This document shows positions 1 to 7,262 of a stretch of DNA of 8,646 bases, one piece after another; positions within the stretch are counted from its first letter, which is position 1, and each line of letters begins with the position of its first letter. The DNA is from JAZKFR01 sp040386295 (GTDB lineage: Bacteria > Pseudomonadota > Gammaproteobacteria > Burkholderiales > Rhodocyclaceae), in NCBI GenBank assembly GCA_040386295.1, contig JAZKFR010000047.1:1-8646 (forward strand), written 5' to 3'. The position numbers and the translations under genes were made by a program. The notes beneath the pieces are model-generated. The model was not told where the DNA came from and ran no database searches. It worked only from the letters and a program-made list of their open reading frames with translations.

Positions 1-615
1 CCAGACCGCCAGCTGATGTTGTTTGCCGCCGATGTGCTCAGCCGTTGTCCCGGCCAGACGATTCTCTACGACGTGAAATGCACGCGCTTACTGGCGCCTT
101 GGGTGCGCCAACATGGTGGTGTGCCGCTCATGGGGCAAACCGGACACGCTTTGATTAAGGCGCAGCTGAAGCAAACCGGGGCACCGCTGGCCGGTGAGAT
201 GAGTGGCCATATTTTCTTCAAAGAGCGTTGGTTTGGCTTTGACGACGGGCTCTATACGGCAGCGCGTTTGCTCGAGATTCTGGCGCGTAGTGATGACCCT
301 AGCGCGCTGCTGAATAATCTGCCAAATAGCCTGTCGACGCCTGAGTTGAACATCCCAATGGAGGAGGGCGAACCCTTCGTACTGCTGGCCGAGTTAAAGC
401 AGAGCGCGCAATTTAACGGCGCGCAAGAGCTGATTACGATCGATGGTTTGCGTGTTGAATACGCTGACGGTTTTGGCCTGGTGCGTCCGTCTAACACCAC
501 GCCGGTTTTGGTGCTGCGTTTTGAAGCCGACAATGATGTGGCGCTACAGCGTATTCAGGCAGATTTTCGTCGCGTTCTGCACGCAGTTCGTCCGGCTTTG
601 CCGCTGCCGTTTTGA
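1..615 (+). CDS. algC: Phosphomannomutase/phosphoglucomutase (AlgC type), C-terminal part
   Basis: This is the last 204 codons of an alpha-D-phosphohexomutase; the reading frame is open from base 1, so the start and the catalytic phosphoserine and metal-binding domains lie outside the window. The family interconverts mannose-6-P/mannose-1-P and glucose-6-P/glucose-1-P in the cytoplasm, feeding GDP-mannose and UDP-glucose for LPS and exopolysaccharide. Visible motifs are the sugar-specificity loop GEMSGH (bases 193-210), the following FFKERWFGFDDG stretch that closely resembles Pseudomonas AlgC, and the C-terminal phosphate-binding loop RPSNTTP (484-504). Together they cover the end of domain 3 and all of domain 4. 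GEMSGH and the AlgC-like context favour a dual PMM/PGM over GlmM. The stop is TGA at 613-615. The gene converges on the exonuclease gene. The symbol follows the family; manB or pgm would be alternative names. No damage is seen. Confidence 0.93.
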   Translation, partial: PDRQLMLFAADVLSRCPGQTILYDVKCTRLLAPWVRQHGGVPLMGQTGHALIKAQLKQTGAPLAGEMSGHIFFKERWFGFDDGLYTAARLLEILARSDDPSALLNNLPNSLSTPELNIPMEEGEPFVLLAELKQSAQFNGAQELITIDGLRVEYADGFGLVRPSNTTPVLVLRFEADNDVALQRIQADFRRVLHAVRPALPLPF

Positions 616-619
616 GTGG

Positions 620-641
620 CTTAGATCGTTGTCTTAGATCG
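620..641. repeat. Two copies of a 9-base direct repeat between convergent genes
   Basis: CTTAGATCG occurs at 620-628 and again at 633-641, separated by four bases, and fills most of the 34-base gap between the stop of the mutase gene (615) and the stop of the exonuclease gene (650). No hairpin with a T-tract is visible in either direction, so no intrinsic terminator serves either gene here. The repeat may be a local duplication of no consequence. Confidence 0.5.
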
Positions 642-649
642 CCCGCGTT

Positions 650-1501
650 TTAAGCTGAGCTAGGCCACGCCGCCAAGAATTCTCGCCAGTGTGCTTGGTC
701 TATTTTTTCTAGCGCTGCGCGCACGAAGGCAATTTCCTGTTCGTATTCAGCCCGCGAGAATTCGCCGCGCATTAAGCGGAAGCGGGTGGCGACTAAGTAG
801 GTGTTGAGCACGTCGGTTTCGCAGTAATCGCGGATCTCGGCGCGCTGCCCGGCGTGCCAGGCGTCCCATACTTTGCTGCCGTCCATGCCGAGCTTGCCGG
901 GAAAACCAATCAGCTTAGCCAGGTCGTCTAGCGGTGCGCTGGCACGTGCTTGATACAGCGCGAGCAAATCCATCAAATCGAGATGGCGTGTGTGGTAACG
1001 GCTGATGTAATTATTCCATTTGAAATCACGACTATCGGCGTAGTCGCCGTCGCCTAAATCCCAATAGCGCTGCGCGCTGATGCCGTGAATCAGACCGCGA
1101 TAATGCAGAACGGGTAGATCAAAACCACCGCCGTTCCAAGAAACGATTTGCGGCGTATAACGCTCGATGCCGTCAAAGAAGCGTTGGATGATCTGTGCTT
1201 CCCCCGCCAGCTGCGCGCCTTCGCCGCTGGCCGCTTCGCTAGGCGCCGCCAACGTGGTGTTCTCGCTGGTATCGCTTAAAGACCAGATGTACAGGTCTTT
1301 TGCCGTGCGTAGCGCGCAGGAGATTACGACGACGCGCTGTAAATGCAGGGGTAGAAAATCGCTTCCGTTTTGCACGCGCCGCTGTTGGAAAGCCAGTTCT
1401 GCGACTTCACTGTCTGAGAGCGTTGAGTCTAAATCGTGCAGACGTCGTAAGCCGGCGACGTCCGGGATGGTTTCGATATCGAAAACGAGGGTGGGTTTCA
1501 T
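650..1501 (-). CDS. Predicted DEDDy 3'-5' exonuclease (PolB-like exonuclease family)
   Basis: A 283-residue protein with the features of the predicted PolB-like 3'-5' exonuclease family (Pfam DNA_pol_B_exo2 type). Such enzymes remove nucleotides from 3' ends using two metal ions; the cellular role of this branch is poorly defined. The acidic motifs are visible: ExoI as FDIETIPD with D8 and E10 at the very N-terminus, ExoII as SWNGGGFDLP with N123 and D128, and ExoIII as YCETD, where Y226 and D230 give the YX3D spacing of the DEDDy subgroup. No polymerase domain follows. Residues about 78-102 form an Ala/Ser/Gly-rich stretch between ExoI and ExoII that looks like a variable linker. The ATG start fits because ExoI normally sits within ten residues of the N-terminus; the Shine-Dalgarno is weak (GAAG). 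It lies 18 bases after cysM and is probably the last gene of the operon. Confidence 0.85.
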   Translation of the reverse strand: MKPTLVFDIETIPDVAGLRRLHDLDSTLSDSEVAELAFQQRRVQNGSDFLPLHLQRVVVISCALRTAKDLYIWSLSDTSENTTLAAPSEAASGEGAQLAGEAQIIQRFFDGIERYTPQIVSWNGGGFDLPVLHYRGLIHGISAQRYWDLGDGDYADSRDFKWNNYISRYHTRHLDLMDLLALYQARASAPLDDLAKLIGFPGKLGMDGSKVWDAWHAGQRAEIRDYCETDVLNTYLVATRFRLMRGEFSRAEYEQEIAFVRAALEKIDQAHWREFLAAWPSSA

Positions 1502-1519
1502 GGCGTGTCTTCAGCAGGT

Positions 1520-2419
1520 TCAGGCGGGAAAAATACCCGTCGACAGATAGCGGTCGCCGCGATCACAGACGATGCTGACAATCGTCGCATTGCTGACTTG
1601 TTGGGCTATTCGCAGCGCCACCGCCAAGGTGCCGCCTGAGGAAATGCCAGCAAAAATACCTTCTTCGCGCGCTAAGCGGCGCGTCAGTTCTTCTGCTTCG
1701 GCTTGGCTGACCGATTCGATTCTATCGACACGCGAAGCGTCAAAAATTTTCGGCAAATAGGCTTCTGGCCACTTGCGGATGCCAGGAATCTGCGCGCCTT
1801 CTTCCGGTTGGCAGCCAATAATGCAGAGCGCCGGATTCTGTTCTTTTAAGTAACGTGAGACGCCCATGATGGTGCCTGTGGTGCCCATGCTGCTGACAAA
1901 GTGGGTGATGCGTCCTTGCGTTTCGCGCCAGATTTCAGGCCCCGTGTGTTCGTAATGCGCGCGCGGGTTGTCTGGGTTGGCGAACTGGTCGAGGATGACG
2001 CCGCGTCCTTCGTTGCGCAGGCTTTCGGCAATATCTCGCGCTAATTCCATGCCGCCGTCTTTCGGGGTGAGTACCAGCTCAGCGCCGAAAGCACGCATGG
2101 TTTGCCGCCGTTCGACGCTCTGGTTTTCGGGCATGACTAGGATCATGCGGTAGCCACGCACGGCGGCGGCCATGGCTAAGGCGATGCCGGTGTTGCCGGA
2201 AGTCGCTTCAATCAAGGTGTCACCGGGCTTGATTTCGCCGCGTTGCTCGGCGTGCGTCAGCATTGAGAGTGCGGGCCGGTCTTTGACCGAGCCGGCGGGG
2301 TTATTGCCTTCTAGCTTGGCCAGGAGGACGTTGCCGCGCGCGGCGATCAACGCACCAGGCAGGCGTTTGAGGCGAACCAGCGGGGTGTTGCCGACATAGT
2401 CTTCTAGGGTTTTATACAT
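1520..2419 (-). CDS. cysM: Cysteine synthase B (O-acetylserine sulfhydrylase B)
   Basis: A 299-residue PLP enzyme of the fold-type II beta family. It makes L-cysteine from O-acetylserine plus sulfide and, in the CysM branch, can use thiosulfate to give S-sulfocysteine. Visible motifs: the substrate loop YVGNTPLVRL near the N-terminus, the PLP lysine K46 in NNPAGSVKDR, the substrate-binding TSGNTG (73-78), the phosphate-binding glycine-rich GTTGT (179-183) and SSGG (260-263). CysM rather than CysK is favoured by the length, by NNPAGSVKDR and by the segment around GCQPEEGAQIPGIRKWPEAY (203-222). The ATG start gives the expected short N-terminus before the NTPLV motif; the Shine-Dalgarno is a weak GAGAA. 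It sits 58 bases after hldD and 18 bases before the exonuclease gene, so it is likely co-transcribed with the heptose genes. The pathway link to them is not obvious. Confidence 0.95.
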   Translation of the reverse strand: MYKTLEDYVGNTPLVRLKRLPGALIAARGNVLLAKLEGNNPAGSVKDRPALSMLTHAEQRGEIKPGDTLIEATSGNTGIALAMAAAVRGYRMILVMPENQSVERRQTMRAFGAELVLTPKDGGMELARDIAESLRNEGRGVILDQFANPDNPRAHYEHTGPEIWRETQGRITHFVSSMGTTGTIMGVSRYLKEQNPALCIIGCQPEEGAQIPGIRKWPEAYLPKIFDASRVDRIESVSQAEAEELTRRLAREEGIFAGISSGGTLAVALRIAQQVSNATIVSIVCDRGDRYLSTGIFPA

Positions 2420-2477
2420 GGTGTTTTCTCATGTTTGCGTTGCGCTTTGTGTTGACGCTGCGGATAGCGACAGCTGC

Positions 2478-3497
2478 CTAGGCGTGGCTGTCCAGCCACG
2501 CAATATAGCGCGCTACGCCTTCTTCTACTGAGGCAAAAGTGCCTTGGTAGCCAGCTTGCCGTAGTTTGCTCAAATCGGCTTCGGTGAAGCTTTGGTATTT
2601 TCCCTTCAGCGCGTCGGGGAAGGGCGTGTATTCGAGTAATCCGGCGCTGTGTAATTCGCTCAAGCTCAAGGCAGAGTACGGCGTTTGACTCGATTTTGCG
2701 TGTGCCAGAGCGCGGCAGGCGTTGAGGTTGGCCACAGCCAGTTCGTTAAAGCTTTGCGCTCGCCCGGTGCCGAGATTGAAAATGCCAGAGTGCTCTGGGT
2801 GATCAAGAAAATGCAAATTGACTTTGACGACATCATCTACATAAACAAAATCGCGCTGTTGTGCGCCGTCGGCGTAGCCATCGCAACCGGCGAATAGTTT
2901 GACCTTGCCCTGAGTTTGGAATTGCTGGCGATGGTGATACGCCACCGAGGCCATCCGTCCTTTGTGCGATTCACGCGGCCCATAAACGTTGAAGTAGCGA
3001 AAGCCAACGACCTGCGTGTGTCGACCTTGCGCCAGGCGCTGACGCACCACTTGGTCGAAGAGAAACTTCGAGTAGCCATACACATTGAGCGGCGCTTCGT
3101 AAGCGCGTTCTTCTTTAAACACCGTGCTGGCGCCATAAACAGCGGCGCTTGAAGCGTAGAGCAGGGGCACTTCTTGCTCAAGACACCAATCAAGCAGATT
3201 GAGCGAGTAGCGATAATTGTTCTCCATCATGTAGCGACCGTCGCTCTCCATGGTGTCGGAACACGCGCCTTGATGAAAAATCGCGCTGACCTCGCCGTCG
3301 AATTGTCCTTCTAGCAGGCGTTCGAGAAATTCCTCTTTATCCAGATAATCGGCAATCTCGCAATCGACCAGGTTTTTGAATTTGTCGGCTTGTTTTAGAT
3401 GATCGACGGCGATGATATTGCGCACGCCACGTTGATTCAGCCCGGCGATTAAATTAGAACCAATAAACCCGGCGGCGCCGGTGACGATGATGTGCAT
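2478..3497 (-). CDS. hldD: ADP-L-glycero-D-manno-heptose 6-epimerase
   Basis: A 339-residue extended short-chain dehydrogenase, also known as RfaD/WaaD. It epimerises ADP-D-glycero-manno-heptose at C6 to the L,D form, the last step before heptose enters the LPS inner core in the cytoplasm. The N-terminal Rossmann motif GAAGFIG (7-13) binds NADP. The catalytic set is visible: S116 in YASSA, Y140 and K144 in VYGYSK, positions that match the E. coli enzyme numbering for Ser, Tyr and Lys. The substrate-binding region around FRYFNVYGPRESHKGRMAS (167-185) is conserved. Length is close to the usual 310-340 residues. The ATG start places the Rossmann motif at residue 7 as expected; the Shine-Dalgarno is poor (GAGAG, distant). 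It follows hldE1 by 86 bases, a gap with no terminator hairpin, and precedes cysM by 58 bases. Confidence 0.96.
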   Translation of the reverse strand: MHIIVTGAAGFIGSNLIAGLNQRGVRNIIAVDHLKQADKFKNLVDCEIADYLDKEEFLERLLEGQFDGEVSAIFHQGACSDTMESDGRYMMENNYRYSLNLLDWCLEQEVPLLYASSAAVYGASTVFKEERAYEAPLNVYGYSKFLFDQVVRQRLAQGRHTQVVGFRYFNVYGPRESHKGRMASVAYHHRQQFQTQGKVKLFAGCDGYADGAQQRDFVYVDDVVKVNLHFLDHPEHSGIFNLGTGRAQSFNELAVANLNACRALAHAKSSQTPYSALSLSELHSAGLLEYTPFPDALKGKYQSFTEADLSKLRQAGYQGTFASVEEGVARYIAWLDSHA

Positions 3498-3583
3498 GGT
3501 GAGGCTCTCAGTCTGTCATTTCAGTGGGTTGGTTTGTCTTGGTAAGGGTGGTCGGGCTGAGCTGGCGTTTATTTTAATGCGCC

Positions 3584-4552
3584 CTAAACGTTCCCTAACA
3601 CGCTCGAGACCGACTCGCCCAAAGCGGCCTCAAGCTCGGCCTGGGTGACGACGGCAGTGCCTAATTTGCCGACGACGACGCCGGCGGCAACGTTGGCGAC
3701 GTGGATCGCCGAACGCCAGCTGGCGCCTTGCGCGATCATGTAGGCGAGGGTGGCAATGACGGTGTCGCCGGCGCCTGATACGTCGAACACTTCGCGTGCG
3801 ACGGCGCTTTCGTGCACGCTGCCTTCGCCGTCAAAGAGCGACATGCCTTCTTCGCTGCGTGTGACTAAGAGGGCGTCGAGACCGAGCTGTTGGCGCAGGC
3901 TTTGGGCTTTGTGCGCGAGCTCACTTTCGTTTTTCCAGCTGCCGACGACTTCGCGTAATTCAGCTCGATTTGGTGTGATGACGGTCGCGCCTGCGTATTT
4001 TGAATAGTCGTCGCCCTTTGGGTCGACCAGGATTTTTTTGCCTGCGGCGCGCGCCATGGCGATCATTTCGCCGATGTGCGCGAGGCCGCCTTTGCCGTAA
4101 TCAGAAAGGATGAGTACGTCGCAATCGGGTAGGCGACGGCTGAATTCGGCGAACTGGGCACGCAGAATTTCGTGTGAGGGTTCAGTTTCAAAATCGATGC
4201 GCAAGAGTTGTTGCTGTCGGCTGATGACGCGCAGTTTGACGGTGGTGCTGATGGCGCTGTCGACGAATAAATTGCTGTCTATGGCGTGCTCGTTAAGCAG
4301 ATTTTTGAGCATACGCCCCGCTTCGTCGTCGCCGACGACGGAGAGTAAGCTGGTTTCTGCGGCGAGCGATTCGGCGTTGCGTGCGACGTTGGCGGCGCCA
4401 CCGGGTCGTTCGTCGCTGCGCTCGACCTTGACGATGGGCACCGGCGCTTCAGGCGAAATGCGTGAGACGCCGCCAAACCAATACCGATCGAGCATGACGT
4501 CGCCGACAATGAGTAAACGCGGCGGCGTTTTTTGCCTTGGCGTCGACATCAT
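3584..4552 (-). CDS. hldE1: D-glycero-beta-D-manno-heptose-7-phosphate kinase, stand-alone
   Basis: A 322-residue PfkB/ribokinase-family kinase (RfaE domain I, also called HldA or RfaE1). It phosphorylates D-glycero-D-manno-heptose-7-P at C1 to give the 1,7-bisphosphate for ADP-heptose synthesis. The PfkB signature regions are present: GGAANVARN (51-59) and DVSGAGDTVIATLA (257-270), with D263 of GAGD as the expected catalytic base. The N-terminal LLIVGDVMLDRYWFG is typical of RfaE. The protein ends at the kinase domain boundary; the ADP-transferase domain found fused in E. coli HldE is absent and does not follow in any frame, so it must be encoded elsewhere. The start overlaps the ugd stop as ATGA (4549-4552), with a second ATG immediately after it, and there is no Shine-Dalgarno, which suggests translation coupled to ugd. 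Confidence 0.95.
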   Translation of the reverse strand: MMSTPRQKTPPRLLIVGDVMLDRYWFGGVSRISPEAPVPIVKVERSDERPGGAANVARNAESLAAETSLLSVVGDDEAGRMLKNLLNEHAIDSNLFVDSAISTTVKLRVISRQQQLLRIDFETEPSHEILRAQFAEFSRRLPDCDVLILSDYGKGGLAHIGEMIAMARAAGKKILVDPKGDDYSKYAGATVITPNRAELREVVGSWKNESELAHKAQSLRQQLGLDALLVTRSEEGMSLFDGEGSVHESAVAREVFDVSGAGDTVIATLAYMIAQGASWRSAIHVANVAAGVVVGKLGTAVVTQAELEAALGESVSSVLGNV

Positions 4553-5913
4553 GCAGCGCCCGCATGCGTTGCTTGGTCGTGCCCTGGCGTGTGCCGACCA
4601 ATTGCCGAGTACTCGATGCCCAAGGCTTGGAGGTTTTTGGGTTCGTAAAGATTGCGTCCGTCGATGATCAAGGGGCGTTTGAGTCGGGCTTTAAGCGCGG
4701 CGAAATCTGGGCTGCGGAATTCTTTCCATTCGGTGACGATGAGTAGGGCGTCGGCGTTGTCGAGCGCATTGATCGGCGTTTCTGCGTAGTGCAAACGCGT
4801 TTCCTGGCCAAAAATACGCTGCGCTTCGGGCATGGCGATGGGGTCGTAGGCGCTGACTGTGGCGCCAGCACCGAGCAGGTCGTCGATTAAGTAGCGACTA
4901 GGTGCTTCGCGCATATCGTCGGTATTCGGTTTGAACGCCAAGCCCCAGAGCGCGAAATGACGCCCCTTGAGATCCTGGCCAAACTGGCTTTGCACTTTGC
5001 GGAAGAGCACGTGTTTCTGCTCGTTGTTGGCTTCTTCAACGGCGTTGAGCACTTTAAGCTCAAGTTGTGCGTCTAGGCGTGCGGTGCGTTGCAGCGCTTG
5101 TACGTCTTTGGGGAAACATGAGCCACCGTAGCCGCAACCGGGGTAGAGAAAGTCGTAGCCAATACGTGGGTCTGAACCTATGCCTTGGCGCACCATTTCA
5201 ATGTCGGCACCGATTTTTTCGGCCAGATTGGCCAGCTCGTTCATGAAGCTAATGCGTGTTGCGAGCATTGCGTTGGCGGCGTATTTAGTCAGCTCGGCAG
5301 AGCGCAGATCCATCACGATCAGGCGTTCATGGTTGCGTTGAAACGGGGCGTACAGGGCGCGCATGGCGCTGATCGCGTGCTCGTCGCTGGCGCCAATGAC
5401 GATGCGATCTGGGCGCATGAAGTCATCAACGGCGGCGCCTTCTTTCAGAAATTCGGGGTTGGAGACTAGGCTGTAGGGCAGGCTGACGCCACGTGCCGCA
5501 AGCTCTTCAGCGATCGCCGCGTGTACCTTGTCTGCAGTGCCGACGGGAACGGTTGATTTGTCCACGATGATTTTGCGCTCGTTCATGTGCCGACCAATGC
5601 TGCGTGCGGCTGCGAGTACGTATTGCAAATCGGCTGAGCCGTCTTCGTCTGGCGGGGTGCCGACGGCGATGAACTGGATCGTGCCGTGCGCGACGGCGGC
5701 GGCGACGTCGGTGCTGAAGCGTAGACGTCCTGCTGCGACGTTGCGTTTGACCATCTCGAGCAGACCAGGTTCAAAAATGGGGATGCCACCGCTGTTGAGA
5801 ATGCGGATTTTTTCTGGGTCTACGTCAAGACAGAGTACGTCGTTGCCTACTTCGGCTAAACAGGCGCCGCTGACAAGACCGACGTAGCCGGTACCGATTA
5901 CGCTAACTTTCAA
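4549..5913 (-). CDS. ugd: UDP-glucose 6-dehydrogenase
   Basis: A 454-residue UDP-glucose/GDP-mannose dehydrogenase that oxidises UDP-glucose twice with NAD+ to UDP-glucuronate, a precursor for aminoarabinose, capsule or exopolysaccharide. The N-terminal Rossmann motif is GTGYVG (7-12). The catalytic nucleophile is C266 in GYGGSCFPKD, and the conserved lysine is K210 in ELTKYAANA. The central dimerisation helix and the C-terminal UDP-binding domain follow (LWGLAFKPNTDDMREAPS, then IDGRNLY). Length is in the normal 430-460 range. UDP-glucose specificity over GDP-mannose is inferred from overall resemblance and from the genomic context. The start codon is TTG (5911-5913), chosen because the Rossmann motif begins at residue 3 and AGGAG lies five bases upstream. 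It overlaps hldE1 by four bases and follows lapB by 53 bases. Confidence 0.95.
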   Translation of the reverse strand: MKVSVIGTGYVGLVSGACLAEVGNDVLCLDVDPEKIRILNSGGIPIFEPGLLEMVKRNVAAGRLRFSTDVAAAVAHGTIQFIAVGTPPDEDGSADLQYVLAAARSIGRHMNERKIIVDKSTVPVGTADKVHAAIAEELAARGVSLPYSLVSNPEFLKEGAAVDDFMRPDRIVIGASDEHAISAMRALYAPFQRNHERLIVMDLRSAELTKYAANAMLATRISFMNELANLAEKIGADIEMVRQGIGSDPRIGYDFLYPGCGYGGSCFPKDVQALQRTARLDAQLELKVLNAVEEANNEQKHVLFRKVQSQFGQDLKGRHFALWGLAFKPNTDDMREAPSRYLIDDLLGAGATVSAYDPIAMPEAQRIFGQETRLHYAETPINALDNADALLIVTEWKEFRSPDFAALKARLKRPLIIDGRNLYEPKNLQALGIEYSAIGRHTPGHDQATHAGAA

Positions 5914-5918
5914 GAGAA

Positions 5919-5923
5919 CTCCT
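5919..5923 (-). promoter_or_regulatory. Shine-Dalgarno of ugd deciding a TTG start
   Basis: On the - strand the sequence reads AGGAG, then five bases, then TTG at 5913-5911. This is the best ribosome binding site in the window and supports initiation at UUG. No ATG, GTG or TTG lies in the few codons upstream with comparable spacing, and starting at a later Met would remove the NAD-binding motif. Confidence 0.8.
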
Positions 5924-5966
5924 CAGGCTGATTAAAGGGGGTTTTAAGGGGGCTAGGTCAATCTAA

Positions 5967-7151
5967 TTAGTGCGCGATTAACTCAAATTCCTCGGTGCGT
6001 TTTGGCGAGTAGCGCTCCCAAGCGCCGCAGGCCGGGCAGCGCCAATAAAACTGACGGGCTTTGAACCCACAATCGGCGCAACGATAGCGCGCGAGCCGAC
6101 GCGTATAGCCTTGGACGATGCTTTTGGCTAGATCAAGGTCAGGCCGGTTGTCGGGGTCGGCGAGTAAGAGTCTGGCTTCGAGCAGTTTGTCGAAGCCAAG
6201 TAGGCTGGGATTGCGCTTAAGCTCGTCGCGCACCAGGCGGTAAGCGGCGAGTGCGCCTTCGCTTTCGAGCACGAGTTGGAAGACAACATCGAGCAGGTCG
6301 AGCGAGGGATAACGTTCTAAGTAGGCGCGCAATAGTTGGAAGCCTGCCGCGTGTTGTTCTAATTTGCGGTAGGCGTCGAGTAAGCGTTGCGCGACCAGAG
6401 AGAGGTAAACCGGGGCCTGCAGTTCTATGCGCTGCCAATGTTCTATGGCCGAGACGATAGCGTTTTGTTGCAGCTCAATATCGCCTTGCAAGATGCTGGC
6501 ACGTACGCATTGACGGTTGTGTTGTAGCGCCGCTTGTAAGTGCTCGCTCGCGCTTGCCCACTGCGAACGGATCATGTCAGCGGCGGCGAGCTCGCAGTAG
6601 TACTCGGCGATTTCTTGCTGTGTGGCGATGCCGGGTGAGGCGCTGGCGATGGCAATCGCTTTGCTCCAGGCTTGTTCGAGTTGGTAGAGGTTGAGTAAGG
6701 CGCGTTTGGCTTCGTCAATTTGCGCGGCATCGTTTTCCGGTGCGCTGAGTTTGTTGAACACTTCTTCGGCGCGATCGAGCAAACCGGCTTTTAGATAGTC
6801 TTGGCCTAATTCATTCAATGCTTGTAGCTTGATCGTGGACGGCAGGTCGTCGCGATTGATGAGGTTTTGGTGAATGCGAATCGCCCGCTCGGTTTCGCCA
6901 CGGCGACGGAAAAGACCGCCGAGGGCGAAGTGCAGCTCAATCGTCTTGGGGTCGATTTGAATGGCTTGCACAAAAGATTCAATCGCCCGATCAGGCTGCT
7001 CGTTGAGGAGAAAATTGAGTCCTTCAAAGTACGAGCGCGGCAAGCTGCGTGATTCGTTCACCAGCTGCCGAATGTCGACCCGTGCAGCTACCCAGCCGAG
7101 GCCGAAGAAGAGCGGGAGTAGGAGCAATTGCCAGTAGGCAAATTCAATCAT
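5967..7151 (-). CDS. lapB: Lipopolysaccharide assembly protein B (TPR protein with rubredoxin-like domain)
   Basis: A 394-residue protein of the LapB (YciM) family. In E. coli it is an inner-membrane adaptor that promotes FtsH degradation of LpxC and so holds LPS synthesis in balance with phospholipid synthesis. One N-terminal membrane segment is visible (about residues 5-23, WQLLLLPLFFGLGWVAA). A long array of TPR-like helical repeats follows; the first clear repeat is around 43-68 (LNFLLNEQPDRAIESF) and the second around 72-97 (LHFALGGLFRRRGETERA). The C-terminus carries a rubredoxin-type metal site with C358, C361, C372 and C375 as two CxxC pairs. All family hallmarks are intact and the length matches E. 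coli (about 389). The ATG start yields the membrane anchor at the expected place, although the Shine-Dalgarno is weak. It lies 111 bases after lapA, a conserved pairing. Confidence 0.95.
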   Translation of the reverse strand: MIEFAYWQLLLLPLFFGLGWVAARVDIRQLVNESRSLPRSYFEGLNFLLNEQPDRAIESFVQAIQIDPKTIELHFALGGLFRRRGETERAIRIHQNLINRDDLPSTIKLQALNELGQDYLKAGLLDRAEEVFNKLSAPENDAAQIDEAKRALLNLYQLEQAWSKAIAIASASPGIATQQEIAEYYCELAAADMIRSQWASASEHLQAALQHNRQCVRASILQGDIELQQNAIVSAIEHWQRIELQAPVYLSLVAQRLLDAYRKLEQHAAGFQLLRAYLERYPSLDLLDVVFQLVLESEGALAAYRLVRDELKRNPSLLGFDKLLEARLLLADPDNRPDLDLAKSIVQGYTRRLARYRCADCGFKARQFYWRCPACGAWERYSPKRTEEFELIAH

Positions 7152-7262
7152 GTTCAGGGGCGCTCAAGCGGGGGATGGGCAGCGTGTAGGCGCATCTTAG
7201 GGGTTCTTTGTGTGTTCTTTTTGTGCGCTGGCGGATGCTGCTTTATTTTCGACGCGCCGTGT

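Noticed and set aside
252..533. - strand open frame antisense to the mutase gene
   Set aside because: It is a shadow of the phosphohexomutase frame, whose GEMSGH and RPSNTTP motifs are unambiguous.
3498..3583. Frameshifted or lost second domain of a fused HldE after the kinase
   Set aside because: The gap is only 86 bases and no frame shows a nucleotidyltransferase motif; the kinase ends cleanly at the domain boundary, as in split RfaE1 proteins.
4110..4667. Long + strand open frame of 185 codons antisense to hldE1 and the ugd end
   Set aside because: It is fully covered by two well-recognised genes on the other strand, its translation is rich in Ser/Arg with no recognisable domain, and it follows from the GC-rich codon pattern of the real genes.
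5528..5887. + strand open frame antisense to the ugd N-terminus
   Set aside because: It lies wholly inside ugd, has no Shine-Dalgarno or recognised domain and is a codon-bias shadow.
5914..5966. CCCCCTTAAAACCCCC on the - strand between lapB and ugd as a terminator or regulator
   Set aside because: In the transcribed direction it follows ugd's upstream side only, forms no hairpin, and has no T-tract; it is a simple C-rich repeat.
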